A stretch of DNA of 64,000 nucleotides from Porphyromonas sp. (GCA_030532365.1 JAUNLH010000003.1:17613-81612); one strand, 5' to 3'. Positions 26,808-35,409 are shown, counted from the stretch's first letter. The notes: generated from the sequence alone by a model not told the origin. Made by a program: numbers and translations.

Positions 26808-27362
26808 TTATTTAGCTTGGTATTGGTTGTATGATATCACCTCCTCACGAGGCTTTCTTCTCTTACTTTTCTCCTCTTCTAGCGAGTAGCCAAGTGAGAT
26901 GACGAGCGGCACACGGCGGCTCTTAGGGATACCTAATACCCTTCTCACCTTTGGCTCATTGACCCATCCGATGATGCAACTACCCAGTCCTTCGTGCGTC
27001 GCAGCTAGGGCTATATGCTCGGCTGCTATCCCAAGGTCGATGTGAGGGAAGTGCCTGCGCTTGATGACGTTGCCGAGTCTGCTACTGATATTTCCAGACT
27101 CTTCGACGACAACGATAAACAGTGGAGCTTGGCGTGCAAAGTGGTTCATCTTGCCCGTGAGTGGCGAGGTAAGTGCCTCTGCCACCAGATCTCTAAGCTC
27201 TGGCTGATCGACTACAATAAAGTGCCAAGGCTGGGAGTTGGTCGCTGAGGGAGCCAAGCGAGCAGCCTCCAAGATCCGCTCAACAGCCTCTGGAGGTACT
27301 GGTCGCTCAGTATCGTACTTACGATCGCTCTGACGATGCTTTATCAGTTCATAGATATCCAT
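26808..27362 (-). CDS. Nitroreductase-family flavoprotein
   Basis: 184-aa FMN-dependent oxidoreductase of the nitroreductase superfamily. RQSDRKYD and LAPSATNSQPWHFIVV at the N-terminus form the FMN phosphate/ring site; AATHEGLGSCIIGW and the C-terminal ISLGYSLEEE are the other family blocks. The physiological substrate is unknown. Placed 5 nt after riboflavin synthase, i.e. next to flavin synthesis, which fits a flavoenzyme. Confidence 0.88.
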   Translation of the reverse strand: MDIYELIKHRQSDRKYDTERPVPPEAVERILEAARLAPSATNSQPWHFIVVDQPELRDLVAEALTSPLTGKMNHFARQAPLFIVVVEESGNISSRLGNVIKRRHFPHIDLGIAAEHIALAATHEGLGSCIIGWVNEPKVRRVLGIPKSRRVPLVISLGYSLEEEKSKRRKPREEVISYNQYQAK

Positions 27363-27367
27363 CTCAC

Positions 27368-27988
27368 TTATGCCTCTTTTAGCTCTTGCAAACGAGCCAG
27401 ATACTTACCTATGATGTCAAATTCGAGATTGACCCGATCCCCCACCTTCAGAGACTGGAAGTTGGTATTCTCTTTGGTGTATGGAATGATTGCCACCTTA
27501 AAGGAGTCGACCTGAGAGTCTACCACTGTGAGGCTCACTCCATTGATAGTCACAGATCCTTTCTCCACAGTCATATAACCACGGAGTGCCATCTCTCTCG
27601 GCACATCGTACTGAATGGTGTAGTAGGTACTACCATCTGCATCCTCTAGGTGAGTGCAGACCCCAGTGCAATCCACGTGCCCCTGTACGATGTGTCCATC
27701 TAGGCGTCCATTGACCTTGACACTCCGCTCTAGGTTCACGAGGTCACCCACCTTGAGGTCGCCTAGATTGGATCTCTGGAGCGTCTCGAGTATAGCTGTC
27801 ACGGTGTAGCTCTCCTGCTCCGGATCCAGCTCTACTACAGTCAAGCAAACCCCATTATGTGAGACACTTTGATCTACTTTGAGCTCACGAGCAAAGGGAC
27901 ATCTGAGGGTAAAGTGGTAATTCTCAGACCCTTTCTCTCTCTCTATTCGTAGCACCTCAGCAGTGCTCTCCACTATTCCTGAAAACAT
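27368..27988 (-). CDS. ribE: Riboflavin synthase (alpha subunit)
   Basis: 206-aa enzyme that dismutates two 6,7-dimethyl-8-ribityllumazine molecules to riboflavin. The duplicated lumazine-binding fold is clear: repeat 1 starts MFSGIVE with SVSHNGVCLTVV, repeat 2 starts HIVQGHVDCTG with SVTINGVSLTVV. Length is normal. Follows ppk1 by 13 nt. Confidence 0.94.
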   Translation of the reverse strand: MFSGIVESTAEVLRIEREKGSENYHFTLRCPFARELKVDQSVSHNGVCLTVVELDPEQESYTVTAILETLQRSNLGDLKVGDLVNLERSVKVNGRLDGHIVQGHVDCTGVCTHLEDADGSTYYTIQYDVPREMALRGYMTVEKGSVTINGVSLTVVDSQVDSFKVAIIPYTKENTNFQSLKVGDRVNLEFDIIGKYLARLQELKEA

Positions 27989-28001
27989 ACTGTATCTCGT
28001 C

Positions 28002-30119
28002 TTATTGTTTGTTCTGATTAAATAAAGGCTGACTTACAAAATCCCGCACCAGATCATACATCTTCATCTGTGCTCGGATCGGAGCTTTCCCTTTCTGTTC
28101 GTCCTGCTCACTCTTCTGGATGTTCTCCAGTTGATCGTTAATATACACGGCTTTAACGTTATCTTCAAGCCCTAGCCGGAGCACCTTCTTCAAGAATTCC
28201 TTAATCTTCGGTTCCATGACCGGTGCAGCACACTCTATTCTTCGATAGAGGTTACGTCGCATCCAGTCGGCACTAGCTAGGTACATGCGCTCCCCTCCTC
28301 CGTGGTAGAAGCACCATATCCTTGCATGCTCTAGATAGATATCAACGAGTCTAATGACCCTGATATTCCGACTATAAGGCTGCTCGGGAACCAGCCTACA
28401 AATCCCTCGGATCAGGAGATCGATCTGCACTCCAGCCTCAGAAGCCTCATATAGCTTCCGAATGACGCCCTCCTCCTCAAGCGAGTTCATTTTCAGCACC
28501 ATACGAGCTTCTCGCCCAGCCTTTGCCTCCTCGATCTCGTAGTCAATGAGAGCATGAATTCCCTCCACCATACCGTGGCCTGCCACGAGTAGATTGTCGA
28601 AGCTCACTTCCTTCTGTGGCTCCTCCAACTGCAAGAAAAGACGCCCTAACTCACTAGTCAACTCCGGGCGGGCGGTGAATATAGAGACGTCCGAATAGAT
28701 CTTGGCTGTAGACTCGTTAAAGTTCCCAGTACTAAAAACCGCCAACCCAGTTGTTTGTGGCACGGCATCCGGGTAAAACTCTATGAAACATGTCTTTGCA
28801 TGAACTTTTAGTCTGGGCAGAGAGTAAATGATCTTCACGCCATGCCGAGTCATACGCTGGGCTGTCTGGAGGTTATTCTCCTCATCAAAGCGTGCCTTAA
28901 GCTCCACAAAAACAGTCACTTCCTTACCTCTGCTAGCCGCCTTGATCAGCACATCGATCACCTCAGAGTCATCTGCCACACGGTACTGTGTCAGCTTGAT
29001 CCCCTTGACTCTCGGGTCTCCACTAGCTTCGTTCAATAGGTCTAGCAGATAGGAGAATGAGCTATATGGCACCGCCAGAGCCTCGTCTTGGTCTAGGATA
29101 TGATCTATCTTGCTCTGCGCCTTGTCCCATCGCTTATGGGGCACTGGTGCAGGATATTGCTGCTCAAAGCTGGGACCAAGCGGGTTAGGCAGCGCTCTTA
29201 GATCCTGCAGCTGTAGATGTCGGCTACTAGGCATTAGCTCCTCCTTCTTGATTCCAAAGGCACGGCAGAGGACTTCCAGCGTCTCCTGAGGCATCTTCTC
29301 GTCGTATTGGAAGCGCGTCACACTCCCTATCTTCCGTCGCCTTATCATCGACTCTATTGATTCCGCCAGCTGTTGTCCGCCCTCATCCTCATCAATGATC
29401 ACATCGGCATCCCTCGAGGTCTTAAAGCTGTAAGACCCCAAGATCTCATACCCGGGGAAGACCTGTTTGAGCCCCAATCGTGCCACCTCATCGATAAAGG
29501 TATAGGCATAGCACCCCTTCTTAGCTGGCACCTCGATAAAGCGAGGGACCTTTGTAAAGGGCAACTTGATCATATAGTGATAGATAGCGTCATCAAAAGT
29601 ACGTCGCAGCTTGATACAGAGGTAGACGCGCTTATCCCGGATAAAGGTCTTCACCATGTTAGGACGGATGACCACTGGTTGCAGAAAGGGAAACACCTCC
29701 TCCTCGAAGAACTGCTCCGCATACTCTCGCACCTTACCCTTAAAGTCGGTATAGTGCGTATATATCTGCACCCCAGCTTTTTGCAGATCGGCAAGCATCA
29801 TTTCCTCCCACGAGACCCGAAATAGCTCCTCCTGCTGCTTCACCTCATCCGTCAGTGCTCTCAAGGCCGCGATCCTCTCCTCCCGCTTCGCTACATCCTT
29901 CTTATCAATTCGCTCTATCGCGCCACGCTCACTCGCCACTCGGATCTGATAAAACTCCTCCAGGTTAGAGGAGAAGATCGAGAGGAAGTTAATACGCTCA
30001 TATACAGGCACTGTCTTGTCTAGCGACTCGAGGAGCACCCGTTTGTTAAAGGAGAGCCAACTGACCTCACGGTCAAAGAACCTGTACTTCTCCTTATTTC
30101 CTTGTTCTTCAACTGTCAT
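28002..30119 (-). CDS. ppk1: Polyphosphate kinase 1
   Basis: 705-aa enzyme that makes inorganic polyphosphate from ATP reversibly. The N-terminal helical domain begins REVSWLSFNKRVLLE and contains FSSNLEEFYQIRV; the two phospholipase-D-like C-terminal domains carry the autophosphorylated histidine in LKVHAKTCFIEF and the paired ISIFTARPE / STGNFNESTA regions, and HARIWCFYHGG near the end. First gene of a four-gene run with ribE, nitroreductase and hisS; divergent from the C45-like hydrolase gene. Confidence 0.95.
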   Translation of the reverse strand: MTVEEQGNKEKYRFFDREVSWLSFNKRVLLESLDKTVPVYERINFLSIFSSNLEEFYQIRVASERGAIERIDKKDVAKREERIAALRALTDEVKQQEELFRVSWEEMMLADLQKAGVQIYTHYTDFKGKVREYAEQFFEEEVFPFLQPVVIRPNMVKTFIRDKRVYLCIKLRRTFDDAIYHYMIKLPFTKVPRFIEVPAKKGCYAYTFIDEVARLGLKQVFPGYEILGSYSFKTSRDADVIIDEDEGGQQLAESIESMIRRRKIGSVTRFQYDEKMPQETLEVLCRAFGIKKEELMPSSRHLQLQDLRALPNPLGPSFEQQYPAPVPHKRWDKAQSKIDHILDQDEALAVPYSSFSYLLDLLNEASGDPRVKGIKLTQYRVADDSEVIDVLIKAASRGKEVTVFVELKARFDEENNLQTAQRMTRHGVKIIYSLPRLKVHAKTCFIEFYPDAVPQTTGLAVFSTGNFNESTAKIYSDVSIFTARPELTSELGRLFLQLEEPQKEVSFDNLLVAGHGMVEGIHALIDYEIEEAKAGREARMVLKMNSLEEEGVIRKLYEASEAGVQIDLLIRGICRLVPEQPYSRNIRVIRLVDIYLEHARIWCFYHGGGERMYLASADWMRRNLYRRIECAAPVMEPKIKEFLKKVLRLGLEDNVKAVYINDQLENIQKSEQDEQKGKAPIRAQMKMYDLVRDFVSQPLFNQNKQ

Positions 30120-30156
30120 ATTGCTATCCTTTATGAATAAAGTTCAGATTCACATA

Positions 30157-30164
30157 CAAATCTA
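30157..30164 (-). promoter_or_regulatory. -7 box of ppk1 operon
   Basis: Minus strand TAGATTTG matches TAnnTTTG, 38 nt before the ATG at 30119. Confidence 0.45.
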
Positions 30165-30188
30165 CCATTTTTCGAGCACTCATAGTGG

Positions 30189-30219
30189 TTGGATGGGAAA
30201 GTCATTTTAGCTATATTTG
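30189..30219 (+). promoter_or_regulatory. Complete Bacteroidetes promoter for the C45-like hydrolase
   Basis: TTG at 30189-30191, then 20 bp, then TATATTTG at 30212-30219. Start of transcription would be near 30226, some 47 nt before the ATG. Confidence 0.65.
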
Positions 30220-30272
30220 AGATCAATAGTGATAAATAGACACAGAAGCGACACCTATAGAAGCATATCGAC

Positions 30273-31454
30273 ATGAAAAGAATAGTTACATTGTTCGCCC
30301 TTCTCCTATGGCTACCACTCACGAGTTGGGGTTGCACCACCGCTGTCATCTCAGGCAAGTTTACCAAGAGCGGTCGTCCTATGATATGGAAAGTACGAGA
30401 CACCTCTGAGTACGACAATCATATCCGCCGTTTCAGCAGTCCACTGGGGCACTACATTGGTCTCATCAACGACTCTGACCCAGAGGGCACACAGATATGG
30501 GGAGGGCACAATAGCAGTGGCTTCGCCATCATGAATAGTGCTTCTGTCAATGTCAATCTCGACAATCCCATAGACTTCAAAGATCAAGAGGGAGTGATCA
30601 TGAAGATGGCTCTAGAGCAGTGTGTTACCCTCGCTGACTTCGAGGAGCTACTCGAAAATCTTGAGCGTCCCATGGGTCTTGCTGCCCACTTCGGTGTGAT
30701 AGACGCACAGGGCGGGGCAGCCTTTTATGAGGTAAACAACTACACCTGGACAAAGTTTGACGCCAACGAAGATGAGTCTGGCTACCTGCTACGTACCAAC
30801 TACTCCTACACTGGCGTCATAGGCAAGGGCTACGGATACGTACGCAAGACCACAGCCGAGGCGCTATTCCAGGAGATCCCTATGGGCACCCTCACTGTCG
30901 AGATGTTGGGCAGCCAATTGTCTCGCACCTTACGCCATACACTACTCGGTATGGACTACAGTCAGCCCGACTTCTATACGGCTCACAACTACATCAATAC
31001 CGACGATATGATCACCCGCTTCGCCACCTCTTCTATGATCCTTACCGAAGGAGTGGCACCTGGAGAGGATCCTGAGGAGACCACCTCATGGGTGCATATC
31101 GGACAGCCCTTTGTATCCCCACTGATCCCTGTATGGACGTGGGACGAAGTACCACTGGCGCTACAGCTGCCCAAGGAGGGAAGTGACAATCCACCTACAC
31201 TGGCACAGCTCGCTAAGCTGGCAAAGAGAGAGCTCTACCCTATACGAACCGTAGAAGAGCAGCGGTACCTCTACCTACCATTCATCTACAACAAGCAAAA
31301 GAGCGGTGTCATGCAGAAGCTACAGCTGATGGAGCATGTAAATATCTCAGCTCTAGCAAAGAGCAATGGGCATGCCGAGAAAAAGCAGGTCCAGAGCCGG
31401 ATGATACAGAAGGGAAAAGAGATACTAGAGCAAGCGATCAGCACATCTCGCTAA
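30273..31454 (+). CDS. C45-like N-terminal-nucleophile amidohydrolase (secreted)
   Basis: 393-aa secreted hydrolase. A signal peptide (residues 1-20) ends just before Cys21 in SWG-CTTAVISGK, so processing exposes an N-terminal cysteine nucleophile. The following GRPMIWKVRDT and GGHNSSGFAIMNSAS are typical of the linear amide hydrolases related to carcinine hydrolase and acyl-CoA:6-APA acyltransferase (family C45). The natural amide is unknown. Its stop overlaps the stop of the convergent MATE gene by 3-4 nt (CTAA), so no terminator separates them. Confidence 0.8.
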   Translation: MKRIVTLFALLLWLPLTSWGCTTAVISGKFTKSGRPMIWKVRDTSEYDNHIRRFSSPLGHYIGLINDSDPEGTQIWGGHNSSGFAIMNSASVNVNLDNPIDFKDQEGVIMKMALEQCVTLADFEELLENLERPMGLAAHFGVIDAQGGAAFYEVNNYTWTKFDANEDESGYLLRTNYSYTGVIGKGYGYVRKTTAEALFQEIPMGTLTVEMLGSQLSRTLRHTLLGMDYSQPDFYTAHNYINTDDMITRFATSSMILTEGVAPGEDPEETTSWVHIGQPFVSPLIPVWTWDEVPLALQLPKEGSDNPPTLAQLAKLAKRELYPIRTVEEQRYLYLPFIYNKQKSGVMQKLQLMEHVNISALAKSNGHAEKKQVQSRMIQKGKEILEQAISTSR

Positions 31455-33172
31455 AAGGTGAAGTAGCGGTATCCTCGCTGGAAGTAACTGGTCTCATAGT
31501 CAGCAGGTCGGAGCACCTCCCCCTCGCATACCACGATGTCGAGGTCTAGTGCTACATCCACCTTGTCCCCTACCCGCCTGCCATAGGCACGCTCTATCCG
31601 CTTGGTATCCGTACGGAGTTCTTCTAGAGACTTACCAGATTGGAGCTGGAGCACAGCATTGATGTACTGCCGTCCTCCCTCCTCTGCGCCATTCTCGTAA
31701 GTGAGGTAAAAGGGCGAGAGCACTCCCCTACGCCCCCACTCCTCCCTGAGTGCTTGACGAATCTGCTGTTCTTCATCTAAATGCGTGCTCCCCACCAGCA
31801 CATAGTACCGCTGGGCAAAGGGTTTCCCAATACCTTCGAGCCGATCTGCCATGATCCAAAATACCACCCCACGCACGGCTAGATACAGGAGGAAGGCAAA
31901 CCAGAGATGAATGATCGGATCAGCCGTACCGTTCAAAAGCCTAATCGGAGCGATATAAAAGAGACCAAGGAAGACTACTACAGCAACGATCATACCGAAC
32001 AGCATCTTGCGGGTAGCCGTCACACCGATGAAGATCCCATCGTAAATAAAGGCTGCGAAGCCCGCTAGCGGGATGAGGTAGACCCAGATCAGATACCTCT
32101 CCGCTACCGCTATCACCTCGGGCTTATCTGTAAGGAAGCCAAGGAACGGTCGTGCCCCCAGCAGATATACCACCGTAACCACAAGTGCCAGAGCTAGCCC
32201 CCACCGCATCAAGAGACGTATCGCGTGCCTCACCGAGGCTCGGTCTCTCTGCCCATAGAAGTGCCCTACCAGCGCCTCTGCAGCAAAGGCAAAGCCATCG
32301 ATAAAGTAACTAAAGAAGGTAAAGAACTGGTACAATAGCGCATTGGCAGCCAGCACCATCGCTCCCTCTCTCGTCCCCACGTAGGTAAAGAAGAGTGAGA
32401 CCAAAGCGATCAGCATGGTGCGTAGATAGATGTGGATATTAGTATCAAAATAACGCCTGATACCGTGTGTCAGATCACCGAACCGTCGGGGCAGAGTCAC
32501 CTTTTGCTTACGGATAAAGAGCACCCACGCTCCAGCTGCCAAGAGCAAGGCACCGAGCCACTGTGCTACCAGCGTGCCAGTCGCAAGCCCCTCCACCTCC
32601 CAGTGGTAGGCAAGCACCAGTGTCGCACTGGTAGCGATATTTGTGACATTGCTGATGATACTGACCACCATCGGCCACCAAGTGTTCTGCATGCCTATGA
32701 TCCAGCCATTTAGGGCATAGGTGGCAAGGATCGCCGGAGCACCCCATATCACGATATTGTAGTAGGTACTAGCAAAGACCCGCAGCTGACTCTCAGGTCG
32801 TAGGATGAGAAAATTGAGCTGAAGGATAGGTCGCTGCAGGAGGAGTATAGCCAGACCAAAAGTGAGACCAATAAAGAGCGATTGCCCAAGGTTCACGCCC
32901 ATTGCCCGCTCATCACCTGCGCCATGTGCCTGAGCCGTCAGTCCAGTGGTTCCCATCCGCAGGAAGCTAAAATTCCAATAGATAAGGTTGAAGATCGTTG
33001 TGGCAATCGCGACACCCGCAATAGCAGAAGCTTCAGAGAGATGACCGGCAAGTGCAAGATCTACGATCCCCAGCAGGGGTACCGTGATATTGGTGAGGAT
33101 ATTGGGCAGAGCTAGCCTTAAGATCCTCCGATCCATCTGCCACGATGCTACCTGACTACTACTTGTGCTCAT
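31451..33172 (-). CDS. MATE efflux transporter fused to a FolK/HPPK-like domain
   Basis: 573-aa single reading frame. Residues about 1-455 are a 12-helix MATE (DinF-like) exporter: LPNILTNITVPLLGIVDLAL, GAPAILATYALNGWIIGMQ, LIPLAGFAAFIYDGIFIG. Residues about 456-573 (DNA 31807-31451) are not transporter: they match the pterin pyrophosphokinase HPPK with VLVGSTHLDEEQQIRQAL (GSNLGD-like), INAVLQLQSGKSLEELR, IERAYGRR and ALDLDIVV carrying the two Mg-binding aspartates (about D543, D545). The WGPRT arginine loop and C-terminal part of HPPK are shortened. I start at ATG 33172, which forms an ATGA overlap with the queA stop; a longer frame begins inside queA. Stand-alone HPPK genes next to queA occur in Bacteroides, as I recall, so a fusion after queA is credible. 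Confidence 0.8.
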   Translation of the reverse strand: MSTSSSQVASWQMDRRILRLALPNILTNITVPLLGIVDLALAGHLSEASAIAGVAIATTIFNLIYWNFSFLRMGTTGLTAQAHGAGDERAMGVNLGQSLFIGLTFGLAILLLQRPILQLNFLILRPESQLRVFASTYYNIVIWGAPAILATYALNGWIIGMQNTWWPMVVSIISNVTNIATSATLVLAYHWEVEGLATGTLVAQWLGALLLAAGAWVLFIRKQKVTLPRRFGDLTHGIRRYFDTNIHIYLRTMLIALVSLFFTYVGTREGAMVLAANALLYQFFTFFSYFIDGFAFAAEALVGHFYGQRDRASVRHAIRLLMRWGLALALVVTVVYLLGARPFLGFLTDKPEVIAVAERYLIWVYLIPLAGFAAFIYDGIFIGVTATRKMLFGMIVAVVVFLGLFYIAPIRLLNGTADPIIHLWFAFLLYLAVRGVVFWIMADRLEGIGKPFAQRYYVLVGSTHLDEEQQIRQALREEWGRRGVLSPFYLTYENGAEEGGRQYINAVLQLQSGKSLEELRTDTKRIERAYGRRVGDKVDVALDLDIVVCEGEVLRPADYETSYFQRGYRYFTF

Positions 33173-34371
33173 CTCACCTTCTTGTGCAAGAGTGTCGCAT
33201 CCCCATAGCTCAAGAAGCGATACCCCCCATCTAGAGCATGCTGATACATACGTCGCCACTCGGGATCGCCCATGAAAGCAGCCACCAAGAGCAGAAGTGT
33301 GCTCATCGGCTGGTGGAAGTTGGTGATCAGGTAGTCCACCATCTTGTATTCAAAACTCGGCAGTATCACCAGCTGGGTCCTACCCACAAGATGCTGCTCA
33401 CCCTCACCATGCAGCTTCTCTATCAGTGCTCGTAGCGTCTCTTCTAGGCTAAAGCGAGGAGTCAGAGTGTAGGGCAGCCATTGCGGCACTTCAAACGGAT
33501 GGGCGACTCCCTCCAATAGCTGATGACCCATATAGTACAGACTCTCCAGCGTACGTGTGGTGGTCGTACCGACGGCGATGATAGGCTCACCCCTCTCCAC
33601 CTGGAGCAGGAGCCGCTCCAGAGTAGCCACCGGCACACTGATCATCTCCTTATGCATAGTATGCCCACCCATAGTCTCGCTCTTGACATGCAGGAAGGTT
33701 CCAGCCCCCACATGGAGTGTCAGCTTCGCCACCTCTAGCCCTCGACTTTGAAGTTCACCCAGCACTCTATCTGTGAAGTGCAGACCCGCCGTAGGTGCAG
33801 CCACAGAGCCCTCGTGCTCAGCATACACAGTCTGGTATGTCTCAAGGTCACTCTCCTCCGTCTCCCGATGGAGGTAGGGTGGGATCGGTAGCTCACCCGC
33901 CTCCGTCAGGACTTCGCCAAACGTCCGGTCGCTATCCCAGCTAAAGCGCACCTCCCCCTCCTCACACCGCTCAGCCACAAGGCAGGTACCAGAGGGCAAG
34001 AGCTTGCTCAGTGTCGGCTCTCTCCACTTACGCGCATTGCCCACTAGACAGTGCCAGACCACCGGCTCACGAGAAGAGAGAGACAGTTCATAGAGGGCAG
34101 GAGTCGATGGCTCAAGACAAAAGACCTCGATCCTTGCACCCGTCTCACGGAAAAACTCCAGCCTGGCACGGATCACTCTCGTATCGTTCATTACCAATAG
34201 CCCCTTCTCGGGCAAGAGTGAGGGCAGGTCTCGAAAGATATGATCACTAAGGTGACCCTCATTTGCGACCAAAAGGCGACACTCATCACGATCGGGAAGA
34301 GGATATTTAGCCACCTGCACATCCGGCAACGTATAGTTAAAGTCCTCAATACGTATATCTTGGTATGACAT
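33169..34371 (-). CDS. queA: tRNA preQ1(34) S-adenosylmethionine ribosyltransferase-isomerase
   Basis: 400-aa enzyme of queuosine synthesis that transfers ribosyl from SAM to preQ1 in tRNA. DFNYTLPDVQVAKYPLPDRD at the N-terminus, VMNDTRVIRARL, APTAGLHFT, LHVGAGTFLHVKSE, VGTTTTRTLES and the C-terminal TNFHQPMSTLLLLVAAFMG are all family landmarks. Its stop overlaps the start of the MATE-HPPK gene by 4 nt. Divergent from rpsU across a gap that carries repeat copy D. Confidence 0.95.
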   Translation of the reverse strand: MSYQDIRIEDFNYTLPDVQVAKYPLPDRDECRLLVANEGHLSDHIFRDLPSLLPEKGLLVMNDTRVIRARLEFFRETGARIEVFCLEPSTPALYELSLSSREPVVWHCLVGNARKWREPTLSKLLPSGTCLVAERCEEGEVRFSWDSDRTFGEVLTEAGELPIPPYLHRETEESDLETYQTVYAEHEGSVAAPTAGLHFTDRVLGELQSRGLEVAKLTLHVGAGTFLHVKSETMGGHTMHKEMISVPVATLERLLLQVERGEPIIAVGTTTTRTLESLYYMGHQLLEGVAHPFEVPQWLPYTLTPRFSLEETLRALIEKLHGEGEQHLVGRTQLVILPSFEYKMVDYLITNFHQPMSTLLLLVAAFMGDPEWRRMYQHALDGGYRFLSYGDATLLHKKVR

Positions 34372-34406
34372 CTTCTATCTTGAATAGAGCTCAATAGTTA
34401 TAGTCG

Positions 34407-34414
34407 CAAAATTA
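34407..34414 (-). promoter_or_regulatory. -7 box of queA
   Basis: Minus strand TAATTTTG matches TAnnTTTG, 36 nt before the ATG at 34371. Confidence 0.45.
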
Positions 34415-34555
34415 ACCATTTCGTAGGTATTCTGCAGAACTCCACTACTGCACCCCACAATTTCTGAGAGCCAACTGACCTGCATCCATGATTCATCATA
34501 ACATAAAAGAGAGATAATAATTTGCATAAAGCAGAGAGGGGACCTTCAAAAATCC

Positions 34556-34677
34556 GACACCGGAACTTTCATCTATCTAAGTTCCGAACTTCGACCCATC
34601 TAAGTTCGGAACTTCGGTACATCGAAGTTGGGAACTTAGATTTTTTGAGTTCGGAGCTCCATACGCACGCAGCTCCG
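34556..34677. repeat. 23-bp minisatellite/MITE-like element, copy D
   Basis: Units at 34556, 34579, 34602, 34625 and 34647 (steps 23, 23, 23, 22), with AAGTTCCGAACTT, AAGTTCGGAACTT and AAGTTGGGAACTT cores and the terminal spacer AGATTTTTT. The right end forms a small hairpin CGGAGCT (34652-34658) / AGCTCCG (34671-34677); AGCTCCGA also occurs at the ends of copies A and B. It lies in the 592-bp gap between divergent queA and rpsU (34372-34963), which otherwise holds only the two promoters. Confidence 0.85.
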
Positions 34678-34858
34678 ATCTTTGATCAATAAAGAGATGT
34701 AGGTGATCTTCGTCCTGACCGGAGGAGTACTTACCCCCAGTATCAAATATAAAAAATAGATACTTCATAATTTATAACTCATACGACTCCGCCACCTCCT
34801 CTAATCGACCATCACGACGTCCATCTCTCAAACAGAAATCAAACGCGCCTCACTCATT

Positions 34859-34890
34859 TTTGAGTATATACAAAGTTTTGGCTAACTTTG
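34859..34890 (+). promoter_or_regulatory. Complete Bacteroidetes promoter for rpsU
   Basis: TTTG at 34859-34862, 20 bp, TAACTTTG at 34883-34890: an exact consensus pair. Start near 34897 gives a leader of about 67 nt. Confidence 0.75.
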
Positions 34891-34963
34891 CGATCGCCGT
34901 CGGTAATAAAGTTAATCGCGGTGGTTATTAAGAGTTTAACAACACCAGAGAGAGTATTTACTT

Positions 34964-35158
34964 ATGATTATTGTACCTATTAAGAAGGGAGAGAACATCG
35001 AGCGTGCTCTGAAGAAGTTCAAGCGTAAGTTTGACCGCACTGGCACCATGCGTAAGCTCCGTGAGGGTCGCTACTTCAAGAAGCCCTCGGCAGTGAAGCG
35101 CCGCCAGATGGAGAAAGCTCGCTACGTACAGAAGCTCCGCCAAGAGGAGGACTGGTAA
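34964..35158 (+). CDS. rpsU: Ribosomal protein bS21
   Basis: 64-aa very basic 30S protein (IIVPIKKGENIERALKKFKR at the start; RRQMEKARYVQKLRQEE near the end). In Bacteroidetes bS21 helps sequester the anti-Shine-Dalgarno end of 16S rRNA, which explains the lack of SD sites in this lineage. There is no SD just before its ATG; a strong AGGAGGTG instead occurs 95 nt after the stop codon. Confidence 0.96.
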   Translation: MIIVPIKKGENIERALKKFKRKFDRTGTMRKLREGRYFKKPSAVKRRQMEKARYVQKLRQEEDW

Positions 35159-35168
35159 CTCCCGAACC

Positions 35169-35276
35169 GTTACAGAACTGCTGTAACCTACCCTGAGCAC
35201 CTGTGGCTCAGCATCGAACAAAGAAAATCGAATCATAGATACAAATAATACCTAGGAGGTGTTGGAGTAACATATT
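35169..35276 (+). other. Structured rpsU 3' region with AGGAGGTG
   Basis: Two consecutive hairpins, GTTACAG/CTGTAAC (35169-35175, 35181-35187) and CTGAGC/GCTCAG (35193-35198, 35206-35211), are followed by AGGAGGTG (35254-35261), complementary to the usual 16S 3' end. No ORF starts after it: the only near start, GTG at the motif itself, runs into TAA at once. The region ends at the terminator 35281-35318. The 363-bp gap 35159-35521 otherwise contains only the DUF1573 promoter. Confidence 0.55.
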
Positions 35277-35280
35277 TAAG

Positions 35281-35318
35281 CCGGGTCGGAGCAGGACGCT
35301 CCGACCCGGTATTTTTTT
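35281..35318 (+). terminator. Rho-independent terminator after rpsU
   Basis: Perfect 12-bp GC-rich stem CCGGGTCGGAGC / GCTCCGACCCGG (35281-35292, 35298-35309), 5-nt loop, followed by TATTTTTTT. Confidence 0.95.
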
Positions 35319-35401
35319 ATATGGGGGACCTCGAAGGCAATGGACTAGCATAGTTTTCAAGCGCAATAAGTGGCTCTATTTTCTGCTAGTTGTAATTATG
35401 G

Positions 35402-35409
35402 TATATTTG
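35402..35409 (+). promoter_or_regulatory. -7 box of the DUF1573 gene
   Basis: TATATTTG matches TAnnTTTG, 112 nt before the ATG at 35522. No clear TTG at -33. Confidence 0.4.

Noticed and set aside
33173..33259. Longer start for the MATE-HPPK gene
   Set aside because: Would overlap queA by 90 nt and adds a non-transporter N-terminus; the ATGA overlap start is more natural.
34577..34768. 63-codon minus-strand reading frame in the queA-rpsU gap
   Set aside because: Overlaps repeat copy D and ends in repeat-derived codons; no coding bias.
35159..35280. Possible tRNA gene after rpsU
   Set aside because: The two hairpins do not make a cloverleaf and there is no T-loop GTTCRA or CCA-like end.
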